Of a stretch of 64,000 nt of DNA, positions 34,946 through 46,509 are shown in pieces. The notes beneath the pieces were generated by a model. The model saw only the letters and a program-made list of their open reading frames with translations, searched no databases and had not been told where the DNA came from. The translations under genes were made by a program, and so were the position numbers. The DNA is from Diabrotica undecimpunctata. Its lineage: Eukaryota; Arthropoda; Insecta; Coleoptera; Chrysomelidae. Where the stretch lies: the NCBI RefSeq assembly GCF_040954645.1, contig NC_092805.1:73269186-73333185 (forward strand). The letters run 5' to 3'. Numbering within the stretch: the stretch's first letter is position 1; the number at the start of each line of letters is the position of its first letter.

Positions 34946-37260
34946 CCCATGTGTCTCTCCGGTGGTCCTGGTTAAGAAGAAAGACGGAACGACGAGGTTC
35001 TGTGTGGATTACCGTTTGCTGAACAACGTTACCAAGAAAGATAGTTATCCTCTGCCTCGGATCGACGATACATTGGACACATTGGCTGGAAGTAAATTGT
35101 TTTCTACTTTGGATTTGAAGTCTGAATACTGGCAGGTAGAAATGGATCCAGTAGATAAAGAAAAGACAGCCTTCACCACAGGATCTGAATTGTTGCAGTT
35201 CAACGTTATGCCATTTGGACTCTGTAATGCTCCTGCGACATTTGAGAGGCTTATGGAAAATGTGTTGAGAGGGTTATCTTGGAAAACATGCCTGGTTTAT
35301 CTAGATGACATAATCGTCTTGGGAGAGACATTCGAAGAACATTTGAAGAATTTAGAAAACGTTTTTAATCGACTTAAAGCCGCCCAATTGATGTTAAACC
35401 CCAAGAAGTGCCAGCTATTTCAAGGTAAAGTCAATTATCTGGGTCATATAGTCAGTAAAGAAGGAGTGGCCGTGGATAAGGGAAAAATTGATTCCATTAA
35501 GGAATGGCCAGTACCAACGGACAAATATCAAGTTAGAAGTTTTCTTGGACTATGTACTTACTACCGAAGGTTTATTAAGAAGTTTGCAGATATCGCTAAG
35601 CCATTAACGCGACTCACAGAGGAAGCAAGAGATTACCGCTGGGATACAGACTGCCAAAATGCCTTTGAGACCTTGAAAAAGCATTTAATAACAGCACCAA
35701 TTTTAGGGTATCCACTGCCAGAAGGAGAGTTCATCTTAGATACAGATGCAAGTAATGTGGGAATTGGAGGAGTGCTGTCTCAGATCCAAGGAGGACAGGA
35801 ACGAGTCCTCGGATATTTTAGTAAAGATCTTTCACAACCTAAGCGGAATTATTGCTTCACGAGAAGAGAACTTCTAGCAGTAGTTAAATCAGTAGAGCAC
35901 TTCTATCAATACCTCTATGGCAGAAAGTTTCTAATCCGAACCGACCATACCGCCCTTAAGTGGTTGATACAGTTTAAGAATCCAGAGGGTCAGATAGCCA
36001 GATGGATCGAACGACTCCAAGAATACGATTTCAAGATTGAGCACCGGGCCGTAGTTAGCCACAGAAACGCTGATTCTCTTTCCAGAAGGCCATGCCCAGC
36101 AGAGTGTTCCCACTGCAACAAAACGGAATCCAAGGAAGCAGCAGTGCTAAGAACAACGATGGTCAACGACGACTGGACGCCTACTAAGATCAGAAAAGAA
36201 CAAGAAAGAGATCCAGTTATACAGAAAATTCGAAAATGGAAAGAGGAAAACCGTCGACCACCTTGGCAAGAAATATCAAACCTATGCTCAGTAGTTAAGA
36301 CGTATTGGGCCCAGTGGGACTCATTTATCATGGAAGATGGCTTGCTCAAACGAGTCCTGGAAAATAATGACGGTTCAAAGAAGAGAAGACAGTTGGTGAT
36401 CCCAAAGAGCAGAATAGCCGAAGTACTTCGTCAATTACACGACAGTCCATCAGGAGGGCATTTTGGTGTAAAGAAGACCCTTCAGCGAATTCGGGGACGG
36501 TTTTATTGGATGAACAGTTCCGACGATGTAAAAGACTGGTGTAAGAAATGTACTATTTGTGCTACGAGTAACGGGCCTTATCGAAAAAGGAAAGCTCCTA
36601 TGAGACAATATAATGTTGGAAGCCCGTTTGAAAGAATAGCTTTGGACATTGCAGGGCCATTTCTAGAAAGTGAAAATGGAGGCAAGTACATGTTAGTAGT
36701 AATGGATTACTTCACTAAGTGGGTCGAGATTTGCGCAGTTCCAGACCAGAAGGCCGCCACCGTTGCAGATAAGTTGATCCAAGAATATATCAGCCGATTT
36801 GGAGTGCCTTTGGAGATCCATAGTGACCAAGGCAGGAACCTCGAAAGCGATCTATTTCAAGGAATATGTAATAGACTAGGCATGAAGAAAACAAGAACTA
36901 CGGCTTATCATGCGCAATCGGATGATATGGTAGAACGGATGAATAGGACAAAGGGCAAGTATTTGACAAAGATGGTGTCCGATCATCAGCGAGACTGGGA
37001 CCAATATCTATCGTTCTTCACAATGGCCTATAGATCTGCTGTTAACGAATCAACAGGCCAGACACCAGCCAGGGTCCTATTCGGGCGCGAAATGCGACTA
37101 CCTTGTGATCTAGAGTTTGGGTGTCGACCTGGAGAAGATGTAGCAGGTGAAGATTATGTGATCGAATTACGAAGAAGAATGGACGATGTACATGAGTTGG
37201 TCCGTTCCCATCTTCAGATCGCTAGCGACCGAATGAAGAAACGGTACGATATACAAGCCA
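34946..37260 (+). CDS. Gypsy-1 pol: reverse transcriptase, RNase H, integrase (5'-deleted)
   Basis: Open for about 770 codons. [34 protein letters not shown] (usual Gly is Glu), [19 protein letters not shown] and [12 protein letters not shown] (YLDD). Then [12 protein letters not shown] and [19 protein letters not shown]. RNase [49 protein letters not shown]. Integrase: zinc-binding [10 protein letters not shown]...CKKCTIC, core [20 protein letters not shown] and the Glu in ERMNR. It has no own start: the upstream in-frame codons derive from the LTR. It is cut after KKRYDIQA by the insert at 37272. The missing gag and protease make it non-autonomous. Confidence 0.93.
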
Positions 37261-37271
37261 TACAAGCAATG

Positions 37272-38410
37272 TGTAACGATGAGACTACCAAAGAGAATTG
37301 AAATATTATTGTAAAAAATAATACCTCAATCAACCATGGGAGCTTATCGTCTATATCGTCTTGTCTTAAACTAGGGATTGAACCTGAGTTCTCAGTTGAT
37401 AGCAAATAAGACAAATTTTAACCAAACATATTTATTTAAATGAATAAAAAAACAATAATTAACCCTGCCAAAGCTTAACAGTTAATAAGTGTTACTTATT
37501 GCTTCGATGGGCTGCTTGTGTGTTCTAGCTGTTGGGTCCTCCAATTAGAAGTTGTGGCTTCTGGAGAGAGAGCTGCAGTCACACGTGGCTGTATGTCCTA
37601 AGTTTTGGTGTCCAACAAACCAATAAATTCAACAACTCCAATTAAGTTTTGATGTGTCCAACAAACCCAATAAAATATCCAGTAAACCAATAAAGTTTTG
37701 ATATCTCCAATAAACTAAAAGGATAAGAAACAACTTGCGTTAGAAACACATCAAAAAGAAAGGTTTAACTTCCTTGCCATCTTACACAATTACACTTAAA
37801 CAAATAGCGTATGGCAAGGATAAAATGAAATATGAATGTTACTACTTAGTTAAATTCTGTTAAAGAGTCCTAATGCATATATCAGAAAAAAAATGTGCTT
37901 TCGAAAGAAAGTAAGGTTACATTGGAAATGCGGTCAGAATTATAGAATAAATATCACAATGAAAGTAATTACCCCAAGAGAATTTGTAGACCATAAAAAT
38001 GAGTCTTATAATTATTTTTGCCTTCTTTTATAAATTTCAAAAAGAGGCAAAAAATAATCCCACTACAGAAAAGTTGTTTTGACAGAAAGTGGGAGACTGA
38101 ATGAAGTTAGCACAGATGTCATAGGATGTTGCTATAGATATCATGAAACTAGCTTGTCAGTCAACACGGAACAGAATAGTCTGCCGAACAAAAGTGAGAG
38201 GGCGAATATTTATTCTATGGGACAGAAAGAGAGAAAAAAAAATAAAGACAGAGGAAGAAGAGAAAAAACATGGGGCGCCAACTATTTTTATAAATAAAAA
38301 ATAGTAAAAATTAAACTGAAGATAAAGAAATTAATAAATTAATAAACAAATTACAATGAAATAATTATTTAAATATAAATTAATAGAGATGTGACGTTTA
38401 TAACGTTACA
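37272..38410. mobile_element. LTR-like insert (possible solo LTR) inside Gypsy-1 integrase
   Basis: Ends TGTAACG (37272) and CGTTACA (38404-38410), a perfect 7-bp inverted pair of TG...CA type. Integrase coding stops just before it and resumes right after (KGCFKKNDKVWLYNP at 38411). It is 1139 bp with no domain. The middle has CCAATAAA-rich short repeats (37610-37720). I could not find a clean target duplication, so LTR status is inferred. Confidence 0.6.
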
Positions 38411-39268
38411 AAGGGTTGCTTTAAGAAGAACGACAAAGTCTGGCTCTATAATCCCAAGAAACGAAAAGGTTGTTCTCCCAAATTGTAGCAGTTTTGAAAA
38501 GGCCCATACTTAATTATGGAGAAGATCAACGATGTCATCTACCGAATAAGCAAGATTTCGAGGGGAAAGCCGATGATAGTACACCATAGCCGGCTGGCGT
38601 CTTTCGAAGGTGACCACGACGTAGATGAAGAAATGGAAGTAAACCAAGTCCAAGATGTGTCTGACCTCACGTTTGAGGAATTCATGGGTGCCTATGGAGG
38701 TACCGGTAAAGCAAGACATGGTGTTACCACTGAAGAAAAGCAAGATCTACTCGCGCTCCCCGATGACTACTCGCTGGCCCTTGCCATCCCGGCCAGTATC
38801 AAAGACGCACCAGGGTTGGCATCCGTCATTCGAAGGAAGTTCGGTCGAGTTGCAGAACTTCAATGCCAAGTGCCAGCTCCTGGGAAAGCCTTGAAACTCC
38901 AAGAAGCATCACGTTACCTTTTCTACCTGGTAACAAAAGACACTGCCCGTGACCAACCTACCTACCGAGATGTATGGGAAGCCTTACTTCAATTGAGAGA
39001 GCACGTACTAGAGTCCGACGTGCAAAAGTTAGCTATGCCAAAGTTAGAGTGCCGCCAATTAGATTGGAGGGTTATCCGAAGTATGGTGGAGGAGATCTTT
39101 AGAGACACCGAAGTCCAGGTGTTAGTCTGTTGCAATCCGCATAGTTACTGGTGCGGAGAGAAAACCGTCCCGTGTCATTTTTATAAAACTGAAAGTTGTA
39201 AAAGAGGGATACCAGCATACCGTTCCAGTTCCAGTCCCGACAAAGTTCCAGGAGGAACTATCTTTTAA
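38411..39268 (+). pseudogene. Gypsy-1 integrase C-terminus fused to a macro domain (TARG1/OARD1-like)
   Basis: From 38411: integrase tail KGCFKKNDKVWLYNPKKRKG, two in-frame stops (about 38486, 38495), then from ATG 38516 INDVIYRISKISRGKP and HHSRLASF, the usual Gypsy integrase end. After an acidic linker (residues 32-65) a macro domain follows (about 69-206): VTTEEKQDLLALPDDYSLAL, GLASVIRRKFGRVAEL, RYLFYLVTK (Lys141 at the position of the catalytic Lys of TARG1), PTYRDVWEALLQLREHVLE, KLAMPKLECRQLDWRVIRSM, TEVQVLV. Family members bind ADP-ribose and remove it from acidic residues. The GCGLD loop with the catalytic Asp is shortened to ECRQLD here. A Cys-rich tail ends at the polypurine tract. 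Confidence 0.82.
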
Positions 39269-39279
39269 GAGGGGGGCAA
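39267..39279 (+). promoter_or_regulatory. Gypsy-1 polypurine tract
   Basis: AAGAGGGGGGCAA immediately before the right LTR. The preceding ORF ends inside it. Confidence 0.8.
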
Positions 39280-39776
39280 TGTTACGATAACTATGGCGTT
39301 TAAAACTAAATATATTATGACTAATTCTGTTTTTGTTCTAGTTTGTTTACCAGAAACCTCTAGACCCGAATTATGATGAGTCATCCACGACTCGAGGTTT
39401 CTAAGCAGTTGAAAAACTAGTTTTAGCCGAAGACCGCCTTCGCCAAAATACCAGTCTATTCGATGGAGTTCCCGTTATTCTTGTCAACACCACCAACAAC
39501 CGGTCTTCCCCAATGTTCGAGTAAATTCATGTCTGCTATAGGGAATTCCGAAACTAACAGAGTTTTATATAAAAAGAGAAATTTTTTTTGGGAAGAGAAC
39601 AGTTAATATCTGAAGATCGGGCGCCGCGTTTAAATTGTAACGTCCGATAGATAAATTATGTAATTAGTCAAATAAATTGTTGTACAGTGGTTTAATAAAT
39701 TGATATAAATTATCGTGTTTTTTAATAAATTAAAATAAGAACAATATAATAAATTAGAATTAATAAAGTCGTAACA
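39280..39776 (+). repeat. Gypsy-1 3' LTR, complete
   Basis: 497 bp, TGTTACGA to TCGTAACA, followed by the CTAT duplication. Reference for the broken left LTR. Confidence 0.9.
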
Positions 39777-40107
39777 CTATATTTAAAATAACTATTTCAG
39801 TTATCAGAATAATTATAAAAATAAGATATAAATACTATTTTTAAAGTTCACGACGCTAAATCTTGCTTTATCAATGTAAGTAAGTAACCGTTGCTATTTT
39901 TAGAACGGTTGATTATTTATAGGTCTCGCGAAGCAATATTTTTTTAGTAATAGACAAAGTCGTCATTGATACTTATTTTTTAAAGCGCGAAAGACCAGTT
40001 TTTTAGAATTTATTAAACTGTTTTAGGTATTTGTTTTTTTATTTAGTACAGTTTAACAGTGTGAGGTGATTTGTTAAATTATTTAGAATTACTAGTTAAA
40101 CTATTTT
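39777..40107 (-). repeat. Outer end of the left polymerase element
   Basis: Reverse complement of 60497-60870 with scattered changes (shared TTAGCGTCGTGAAC, GGTTGATTATTTATAGGTCT). Similarity stops at CTATTTTAATAAG on this side and CTTATTAAAATAG on the right copy, the likely element terminus. Confidence 0.75.
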
Positions 40108-40525
40108 AATAAGTTTTTTGAATATGGGATGTTGTTTTTTCATTATGATATAAGGTTGATTCAAATTTGACGTGCATTAAAAGTAAACAAAACCTGGCTA
40201 TGCTACGTAAGACTCCATAGACGTGCGGTTTTGCTTTCCTATTTCCTATCAAATTAATAAAACAGTATGTACAATAAAAGGTTTGTTTACTATGAACAAC
40301 GAAGATAAAATATACAATATTAGTATTATTTTCAAGGAAATTCAAAATTAGCTTCCCTACTGTAAAATAAAAAGAAACTGACAAAAATAATAAAGCAGTA
40401 ATTGCAACGTTGTTTTGACACTTAAACGATCGAAATCGAAACATCAAATAAACTTATTTTTTAAAGTAAATCGTGTGTTAGTTCGCATCAAAAGTAGTAA
40501 CTTATTATTATGTTTTCAGTTTTTA
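40108..40525. other. Interval between polymerase element and satellite
   Basis: No gene or recognised repeat seen. Confidence 0.5.
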
Positions 40526-41290
40526 TTTGGTAGTCATCTTGTTTGTTTTGTCTATCTTAATATAATCGTTATCCCCTCCCCTTTCATTTTCTATGTCGCA
40601 TGTTAGGATTCAATCAGTTGTTTATTTTGAACTCAACCAGAGGCCTTCCTTGAGTCAATAATCAAAATTTGTTTTATAGTATATCTATTTTCATCCATAG
40701 CGTCCTATGATATCTCATATGTAACTATACGTCCATTAATAACGAAGATGCTGTGTAGTGCCGTTTTGGTAGTCATCTTGTTTGTTTTGTCTTTTTTAAT
40801 ATAATCGTTATCCCCTCCCCTTTCATTTTCTATGTCGCATGTTAGGATTCAATTAGTTGTTTATTTTGAACTCAACCAGAGGCCTTCATTGAGTCAATAA
40901 TCAAAATTTGTTTTATAGTATATCTATTTTCATCCATAGCGTCTTATGATATCTCGTATGTAACTATACGTCCATTAATAACGAAGATGCTGTGTAGTGC
41001 CGTTGTGGTAGTCGTCTTGTTTGTTTTTTCCATCTTTATCCCATCCCCTTTCATTTTCTATGTCGCATGTTAGGATTCGATCAGTTGTTTATTTTGAACT
41101 CAGAGGCCTTCCTTAAGTCAATAAATCAAAATTCGTCTATAGTAAATTTATTTTCATTCGTAGTGCCTTATGATATCTCGTACGTAACTATACGTTCTAT
41201 ATAATCAAGATCCTGTGTAGTGCCCTTTTGGTAGTCGCCATGTTTTTTCCTATCTTAATATATTCGTTATATCCTCCCCGTTTAATAAAT
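40526..41290. repeat. Tandem satellite, ~239-bp unit, about 3.2 copies
   Basis: TAGTCATCTTG-type starts at 40531, 40770, 41009 and 41232. The first two units differ at only a few bases; the last is shorter and more diverged. The same family occurs in reverse orientation at 59235-59930. Confidence 0.9.
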
Positions 41291-41843
41291 ATCGACAACC
41301 GAGTTGAAGAAAGCGGATATTCAAAAGTGGCTGTGATCAAAAGTTTTGACAATTCAGTTCTAAAACTCGAGCTTTTGACTATTGTGAATAAACATAAAAA
41401 GAATACACTATTGTAAGCATATTGTAGATGAAATGGGTAAAGAAAAAAGAAGGTATTCACAAGCACTCGAGATAGATTCTGAGTAAAATATTACCTAAGT
41501 TACACTTTGAGTTTTTTGTTGTATTTATTAGTCAGATATGTTGAATGTTTTTATTTTTGACAAGATTTTTCTGACCTTTGCATAGGTTTTTGCTTTGAAA
41601 TTTCGTTTTCCTTAAACCAACGAATGGAGTGCCATTAAGAGCTCAGTTAACGAGTGGCAACTCCGTTTCAACCTTAAATATTACGTTTAATTATAAAACA
41701 TTTTTACACATTTATTGTACTTGTATTTTAATTCCGTGCATTACAATAACGGATTCACATTATTATGTTGTTGGAAAACCTCATTCTAACATCTTTATTC
41801 AGTTATTTTCAGTTCTGTTATCCCTGTGAACAGAAAATTTATA
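41291..41843. other. Interval without a recognised gene
   Basis: AT-rich, and nothing supported on either strand. Confidence 0.5.
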
Positions 41844-42125
41844 TGAATTAATTCAAGTACGTAAATCCAGCACGCTCTAGGTAAGACATTAAAGACCCAG
41901 ATAGCAGTGGCCCAACTAAGTTAAATTAAATCCTTCCGCGTACAATAACTATAAATCATACGGTCGGCCGCAACTTATGCTACGATGTCTACTTCATATT
42001 TTCATATGTATTTTATAATACAGGAAAATATAGGTTTATACATCGTTAAAATCATGATGTGGGAGTGCCCCCCGTAACATTCATACTGTTGACGGTTTAT
42101 TTATACTTACTGCAGCTCTATCTTG
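41844..42125 (+). repeat. Dispersed repeat copy A
   Basis: Shares CAGTGGCCCAA.TAAGTTA, CTTCCGCGTACAA, ACGATGTCTA, TTTATACAT and GTGGGAGTGC with 58413-58690 in the same orientation. The family is unidentified. Possibly one repeat split by the 42.4-58.4 kb insertions, or two copies. Confidence 0.6.
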
Positions 42126-42456
42126 TATTTAGTGTAGAAATGTTTAGAAAGTTTCGAAGCCCCGCCCATTGTGACGTCAGAGGTGAGGTAGTCCATTAAT
42201 AAACACAACTGACCGTTTCCACTAAACAGACTCGAGTTTCAAAAACTCGGGACAAGAAAAACAAAACGAACTGTTTCAAAACACGCCAGTCTTTAAAAAG
42301 TTTGTGAAAAGTTGCTATTTTGTTTTATTGGACACGAGTTTGTGTTTTGTTTTTATTTTTTCCGTTTGGTGGGAAACCGCCATTAGATTTTACATTTAAT
42401 TTTAAAACAATTTTTACATATTTAATTTAATTTTATTAATTCAATGCATTATAATA
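42126..42456. other. Interval left of Gypsy-2
   Basis: No gene. Contains CCCGCCCATTGTGACGTCAG, similar to a segment at about 23620-23650 (opposite strand). Confidence 0.4.
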
Positions 42457-42897
42457 TGTAACAAAAACAAATGAGGAAGGATGTAACAAAACAAATAAAT
42501 TAAAGCTGGCTAGCTGAATGTGCCGGAGAGTGACTAACACTCAAAAGAGGATTCGGCAAATTTGCATGCCCTACAGAGACCATAGAATAAAAAAATGAAT
42601 GACAAGGTAATAAACAATCTATAGATATATAACTGAGGTAAATAAAAATGATTATAGAAGTTGCTCCAAAATGTGAGTGGGCGCCAGGAAAGTATTAACA
42701 TAAACTTTCCAAGGTATCTTGTAAAGCTATTTGCTGAAATACAAAAAAAAAAGATACAGGTATGAATTGAAATATTTAGTTTTCACCAAAAATTTAATCC
42801 CTATCCAATATATACAATCTAAATTTACCCTAAAATACCCACCACCAATTATGTACAGTCAACTTAGTTAATTATCTACAAAAAAATAAATGCCCTA

Positions 42898-44978
42898 CAG
42901 ACTGTTTCAAGTTAAGAATTCACAACTGAACAGATAGGCCAGTGCATTTCTTACGGGCGTATGTTGCCAATAGTTCACGGGACTATGCAGGGCCGGCCGA
43001 AATAACCCATTCTTTATTTATATTCAAATTTTTATTTATATTTTCCAATGTTAATCAAATTTATTTTAAAAAGATAGGTACGTATCTATTTAATAAGCTT
43101 AACGACTACAATTACTTATAAATATGGTTACATTTTCAGGGAAGTGATTTTAAAGATTATTAGAAAAATGTCTTTATTAGTGGTTAAAATATTAGGTTTT
43201 ACGCAATTGGTTAATTATTATGGCACAGGTAATTCTGACAGCTTAGGTGTCAACTCTCAAAATTATTTATAAAATATTACTTTCACAATAGTTAATAAAT
43301 AGAAAGCAATAATAATTAAGATATTGTGCTTAAACTTCCATTATCGGGCAAGCCGGGCTAACAGGCCCTAACAGTAAACAATATTGATTACTTTATAATT
43401 GACTATTAATAGTTTTCTAATTCTCTTTATGTACTTAGTCATTCCAAACAATAGTGTCATTTGGAAAGCACATTTGGAAAGCAGACAGATTTATGAGTTA
43501 TAGATAAATGAGCGGTATGTTTTTCAAAATAGTGTAATTAGGTGAAGTGGAGATTATATGTTTGTCTGTATACATAAGCCCAAACTGCCCGATTACGTTT
43601 TTAAATTCTTCTGCCCGGACAAGGGTTAAGGCATAACCATCGCGCACTCAAATCTCAAGTGTAAAAAATTATATTGTTAAAATGGATCCAGTTTTGCCGT
43701 TTAAAAGTGGTCAAATTTTACATCTGAGTGCTAAAAAAGTGATCTTAAACGTAGTGAGATACCACATTAATTTGCTTCGAGATGAAAGTCAACGTATTGT
43801 ATTCGACAAAGTATCCGCGATGACAGGAGTGTCAGTTCGTACGATTCAAAAAATCGTACAGGAAGACAAAGAAGGTGAGCTTTCTGAGGTAAAAACAAAC
43901 AGAAAAAGAACCCGTTGCCGAAACAACTCCAGAGACTATACTTACGATGAAGGTGTTCGTATCGGCGTTCGTCGAACAGTGCATAGTTTTTTTTTTGAAA
44001 ACATTCCTCCTACTTTGAATCGTCTTCTGCCAAAAGTGAACCAAGACGAAAACTTGCCAAATTTTACCCGCAGTACAATGTACAGGTTGTTAAAAGACAT
44101 GAACTTTGTTTATGCAAAACGTGATAAAAGTGCCGTGCTAATAGAACGTCCTGATATAATTGCATGGAGGCATGGATATTTAAGGGCCATTAAACAATAT
44201 CGGGCTGAGGGCTATGACATTGTGTATTTGGATGAGTCATGGGTCAATGTGGGGCACTCGGTTTCCAGAGAATGGAAAGACAAAACCGTCACCTCGGCAA
44301 GAGATGCGTTCATAAAAGGGCTAAGTACTGGACTAAAGCATCCCACTCAGCGTGGACCACGTTTCATCCTTGTCCATGCCGGAAGTGAAAATGGTTTTGT
44401 AAACGGTGCTGAAATGTTTTTCCTTGCAAAAAAAAACAGCGCTGATTATCACGACGAAATGGACGGTCCGTGTTTTGAGAACTGGTTTGAAAACAAACTG
44501 TTGCCCAACTTAGTTCGAAAAACGGTTATTGTTATGGACAATGCTCCATATCATAGTGTAAAAACCAAATAATTTGTTACATTTCTATGGTTCTGTTGTA
44601 TTTTTTTTAAAATATACAGAAGTTTTTATTGTTTTTTTATGTTTTTTACTGACACTAATAATATCTACCACAATACTCACTCAATTTGTTCATTAAACAA
44701 TTAAGAATATTTTTAAGAGTCTGATGATGACCTAAGCCGAAATTTAATAAATAACTGTTGTGAGAAAAAGACATGTCTTTAATTTTTATTTTTCAAAAAA
44801 ACAAAAAAAATTTAAAGTTACCTAAGTGAAAAAACGTCTAATGTGCAATATAACATGCAGTTCGGCCCTGCTTTTTCGCTGCAACTCCACTACTCTCGCC
44901 TATCTCAGTCTATCGGTAGTTCTGGCATCACCGCTTCCCATAAGGCTCCTTTATGAATTCTTAACTTGACACAGACAG
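42898..44978 (+). mobile_element. IS630/Tc1-type DNA transposon with TA duplication
   Basis: Inverted ends CAGACTGTTTCAAGTTAAG (42898) and, on the other strand, CTGTCTGTGTCAAGTTAAG (ending 44978), both continuing AATTCA; 22 of 25 match. Flanked by TA on both sides (42896-42897, 44979-44980), and the right LTR shows the empty site CCCTAGTTG. Length 2081 bp. Holds one transposase frame. Confidence 0.92.
43682..44572 (+). CDS. IS630/Tc1-family transposase, C-terminally truncated
   Basis: 296 codons from ATG 43682. The N-terminal helix-turn-helix region includes TGVSVRTIQKIVQE (about residue 55). A linker KRTRCRNN precedes the catalytic core: DIVYLDESWVNVGHSVSREW (first Asp, with the typical W), GPRFILVHAGSENGFV, DYHDEMDGPCFENWFENKLL, TVIVMDNAPYHSVKTK (second Asp, MDNA.YHS). 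Then a stop. The final third with the last acidic residue (after GH..LRLPPYHC..NPIE in relatives) is absent and not found downstream in any frame. Likely inactive as assembled, despite well-conserved inverted repeats. Confidence 0.88.
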   Translation: MDPVLPFKSGQILHLSAKKVILNVVRYHINLLRDESQRIVFDKVSAMTGVSVRTIQKIVQEDKEGELSEVKTNRKRTRCRNNSRDYTYDEGVRIGVRRTVHSFFFENIPPTLNRLLPKVNQDENLPNFTRSTMYRLLKDMNFVYAKRDKSAVLIERPDIIAWRHGYLRAIKQYRAEGYDIVYLDESWVNVGHSVSREWKDKTVTSARDAFIKGLSTGLKHPTQRGPRFILVHAGSENGFVNGAEMFFLAKKNSADYHDEMDGPCFENWFENKLLPNLVRKTVIVMDNAPYHSVKTK

Positions 44979-46499
44979 TAGTTGTACGCAACTGATCCTT
45001 GATGATCTAAATTTACCAATAATAAGATATAGAAAAAATTGTAATGATTGACCTAAAAAGGTAATTACTTGCCTCAGAGATGCAACTCTGTCATTTGGCT
45101 TTCAATCGAAGGTTGTAATAAAGTAATGAGGACAATATCCTGAAGGGATAAATGTCCCAAAGGTTTGAAAATATAATAATAATAAAATCTTAATAAGTAA
45201 CTCTCTGATTAGATGTGTACACATAAACCTGGACGTGACAATTTTACTGCATATATATATATTATAATTATTTAGAAAAAATGACGGGTCTTTATTATTA
45301 AATGAAACAGTATGATTTAAGATTGGAAACAAAATATTATAAACAAAATTATTAACAATTAATGAATAAAAAAATATATAAAAAAAAAATGAACAATGTT
45401 CCACCCTCTAAATAAGGGAGGTCTTTCGGGCTGGAATCCTGAAGTGGTCCGAGAGTAGTCTGAGAGAGCTCTGGACCTCTGATGGAACAGACGGGCAAAT
45501 GGGCAAATTCAAAAACGCAAATTCTTTTCCTCCTTGTAAAAAAATCCCCAAAAATAAATGAGAAAAAAAAATCCTCGATCCTGGATTTAACTTCTTGGGG
45601 TAGGCTAAAAAGAACAGTTGTGTTACAATTCCTCCTTACGCTTAATAAAAAGAAGGGAAAAATACAAGGTTTATTAACAAATGAAATAACTTGAAAAATA
45701 TTACAAAAAGTTGCTGGGAAGCTTGTATCAAAGAAAAAAGCTGTAATGATTTTGTAGATAATGTGACCTTCGCATGGTCTGACAATATTTGATGTAAAAT
45801 AAATTGATCAAATAGATAATTTTTAACGAAAACTTGCTACGGAAATATTTTTGAATGTAAAAGAACGATATGAGGCAAAATATTTTTACAGATAGACTTA
45901 ATAGACAATAGATAGTTTTAAAAATGATGAAATGAAATTCCAAAATGAATACCTAATTATATGTTTTTAAGGCCGGGAAGTAAAATAGAAAATTGATATG
46001 ATTTTATAACATTACTATATCTAAATCCAGAATGTTTCTTAATGAAATAATGTGATAAATGACAGATAGATATATCCCTAACGAAGGGAAAAATGACGAT
46101 ATTATAGAAGTTAAAATGGCTGATGGTTTTTACACTGTTATTTATAATTGAATCAACTTACCGACTAGAAGTGGCTTATAAATCAACGGGTATACACTAC
46201 GAAACAACTAAAACTGTATATATTCTTCCTTCCCAACGAAATTAATATTCTTTAAAACAAATTTAGCCTTCTTCTGCCGCCTACCCTTTTTTTTTGTTAA
46301 ACGATGTTGTCTACCAAAAGGTTAAAACCAGAATGAGCGCTAATTGCTAGCCGGATGATCATGTTGCCCTACATCATCGTAGGTGTCGCTGTTTAAGCCA
46401 ACTTAGAAATTCAAAATTCAGAAAAGCATTAAGAGGATTGGGATTTTAAAATTGTATTTAAAAATGTTTACGGATTATTAAAGTAACGGACTCGTTACA

Positions 46500-46509
46500 T
46501 TCCCCTCTT
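46500..46509 (-). promoter_or_regulatory. Gypsy-2 polypurine tract
   Basis: AAGAGGGGAA on the minus strand immediately upstream of the 3' LTR. Confidence 0.8.

Larger units (their letters stand above)
30530..39776 (+). mobile_element. Gypsy-1 LTR retrotransposon with macro domain, interrupted
   Basis: LTRs begin TGTTACGA and end TCGTAACA (8-bp perfect inverted ends). CTAT duplications lie at 30526-30529 and 39777-39780, and removing the element rejoins the polymerase element as seen in its right copy. The left LTR is split by a LINE (30839-34890) and joined directly to the RT after 34945, so its last ~140 bp, gag and protease are deleted. The integrase is split by an LTR-like insert (37272-38410). 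The 3' coding end carries a macro domain. Confidence 0.88.
42457..46499 (-). repeat. Gypsy-2 3' LTR (left), interrupted
   Basis: Pieces 42457-42897 and 44979-46499. Removing the insert gives about 1.96 kb. Shared with the right LTR up to about 46335; the last part (GCTAGCCGGATGATCATG to CTCGTTACA) exists only here. Confidence 0.88.

Noticed and set aside
40526..41290. CRISPR-like regular repeat
   Set aside because: Units are contiguous ~239-bp satellites without spacers, in a eukaryotic genome.
44715..44765. Second hammerhead-like word (CTGATGATGACC...GCCGAAAT) on the plus strand
   Set aside because: Stem II does not pair properly (GACC against GCC) and stem I has only about three pairs. 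At most a decayed relic.
45102..45943. Short frames in the Gypsy-2 LTR
   Set aside because: They lie in LTR sequence and are not kept in step with the other LTR copy.
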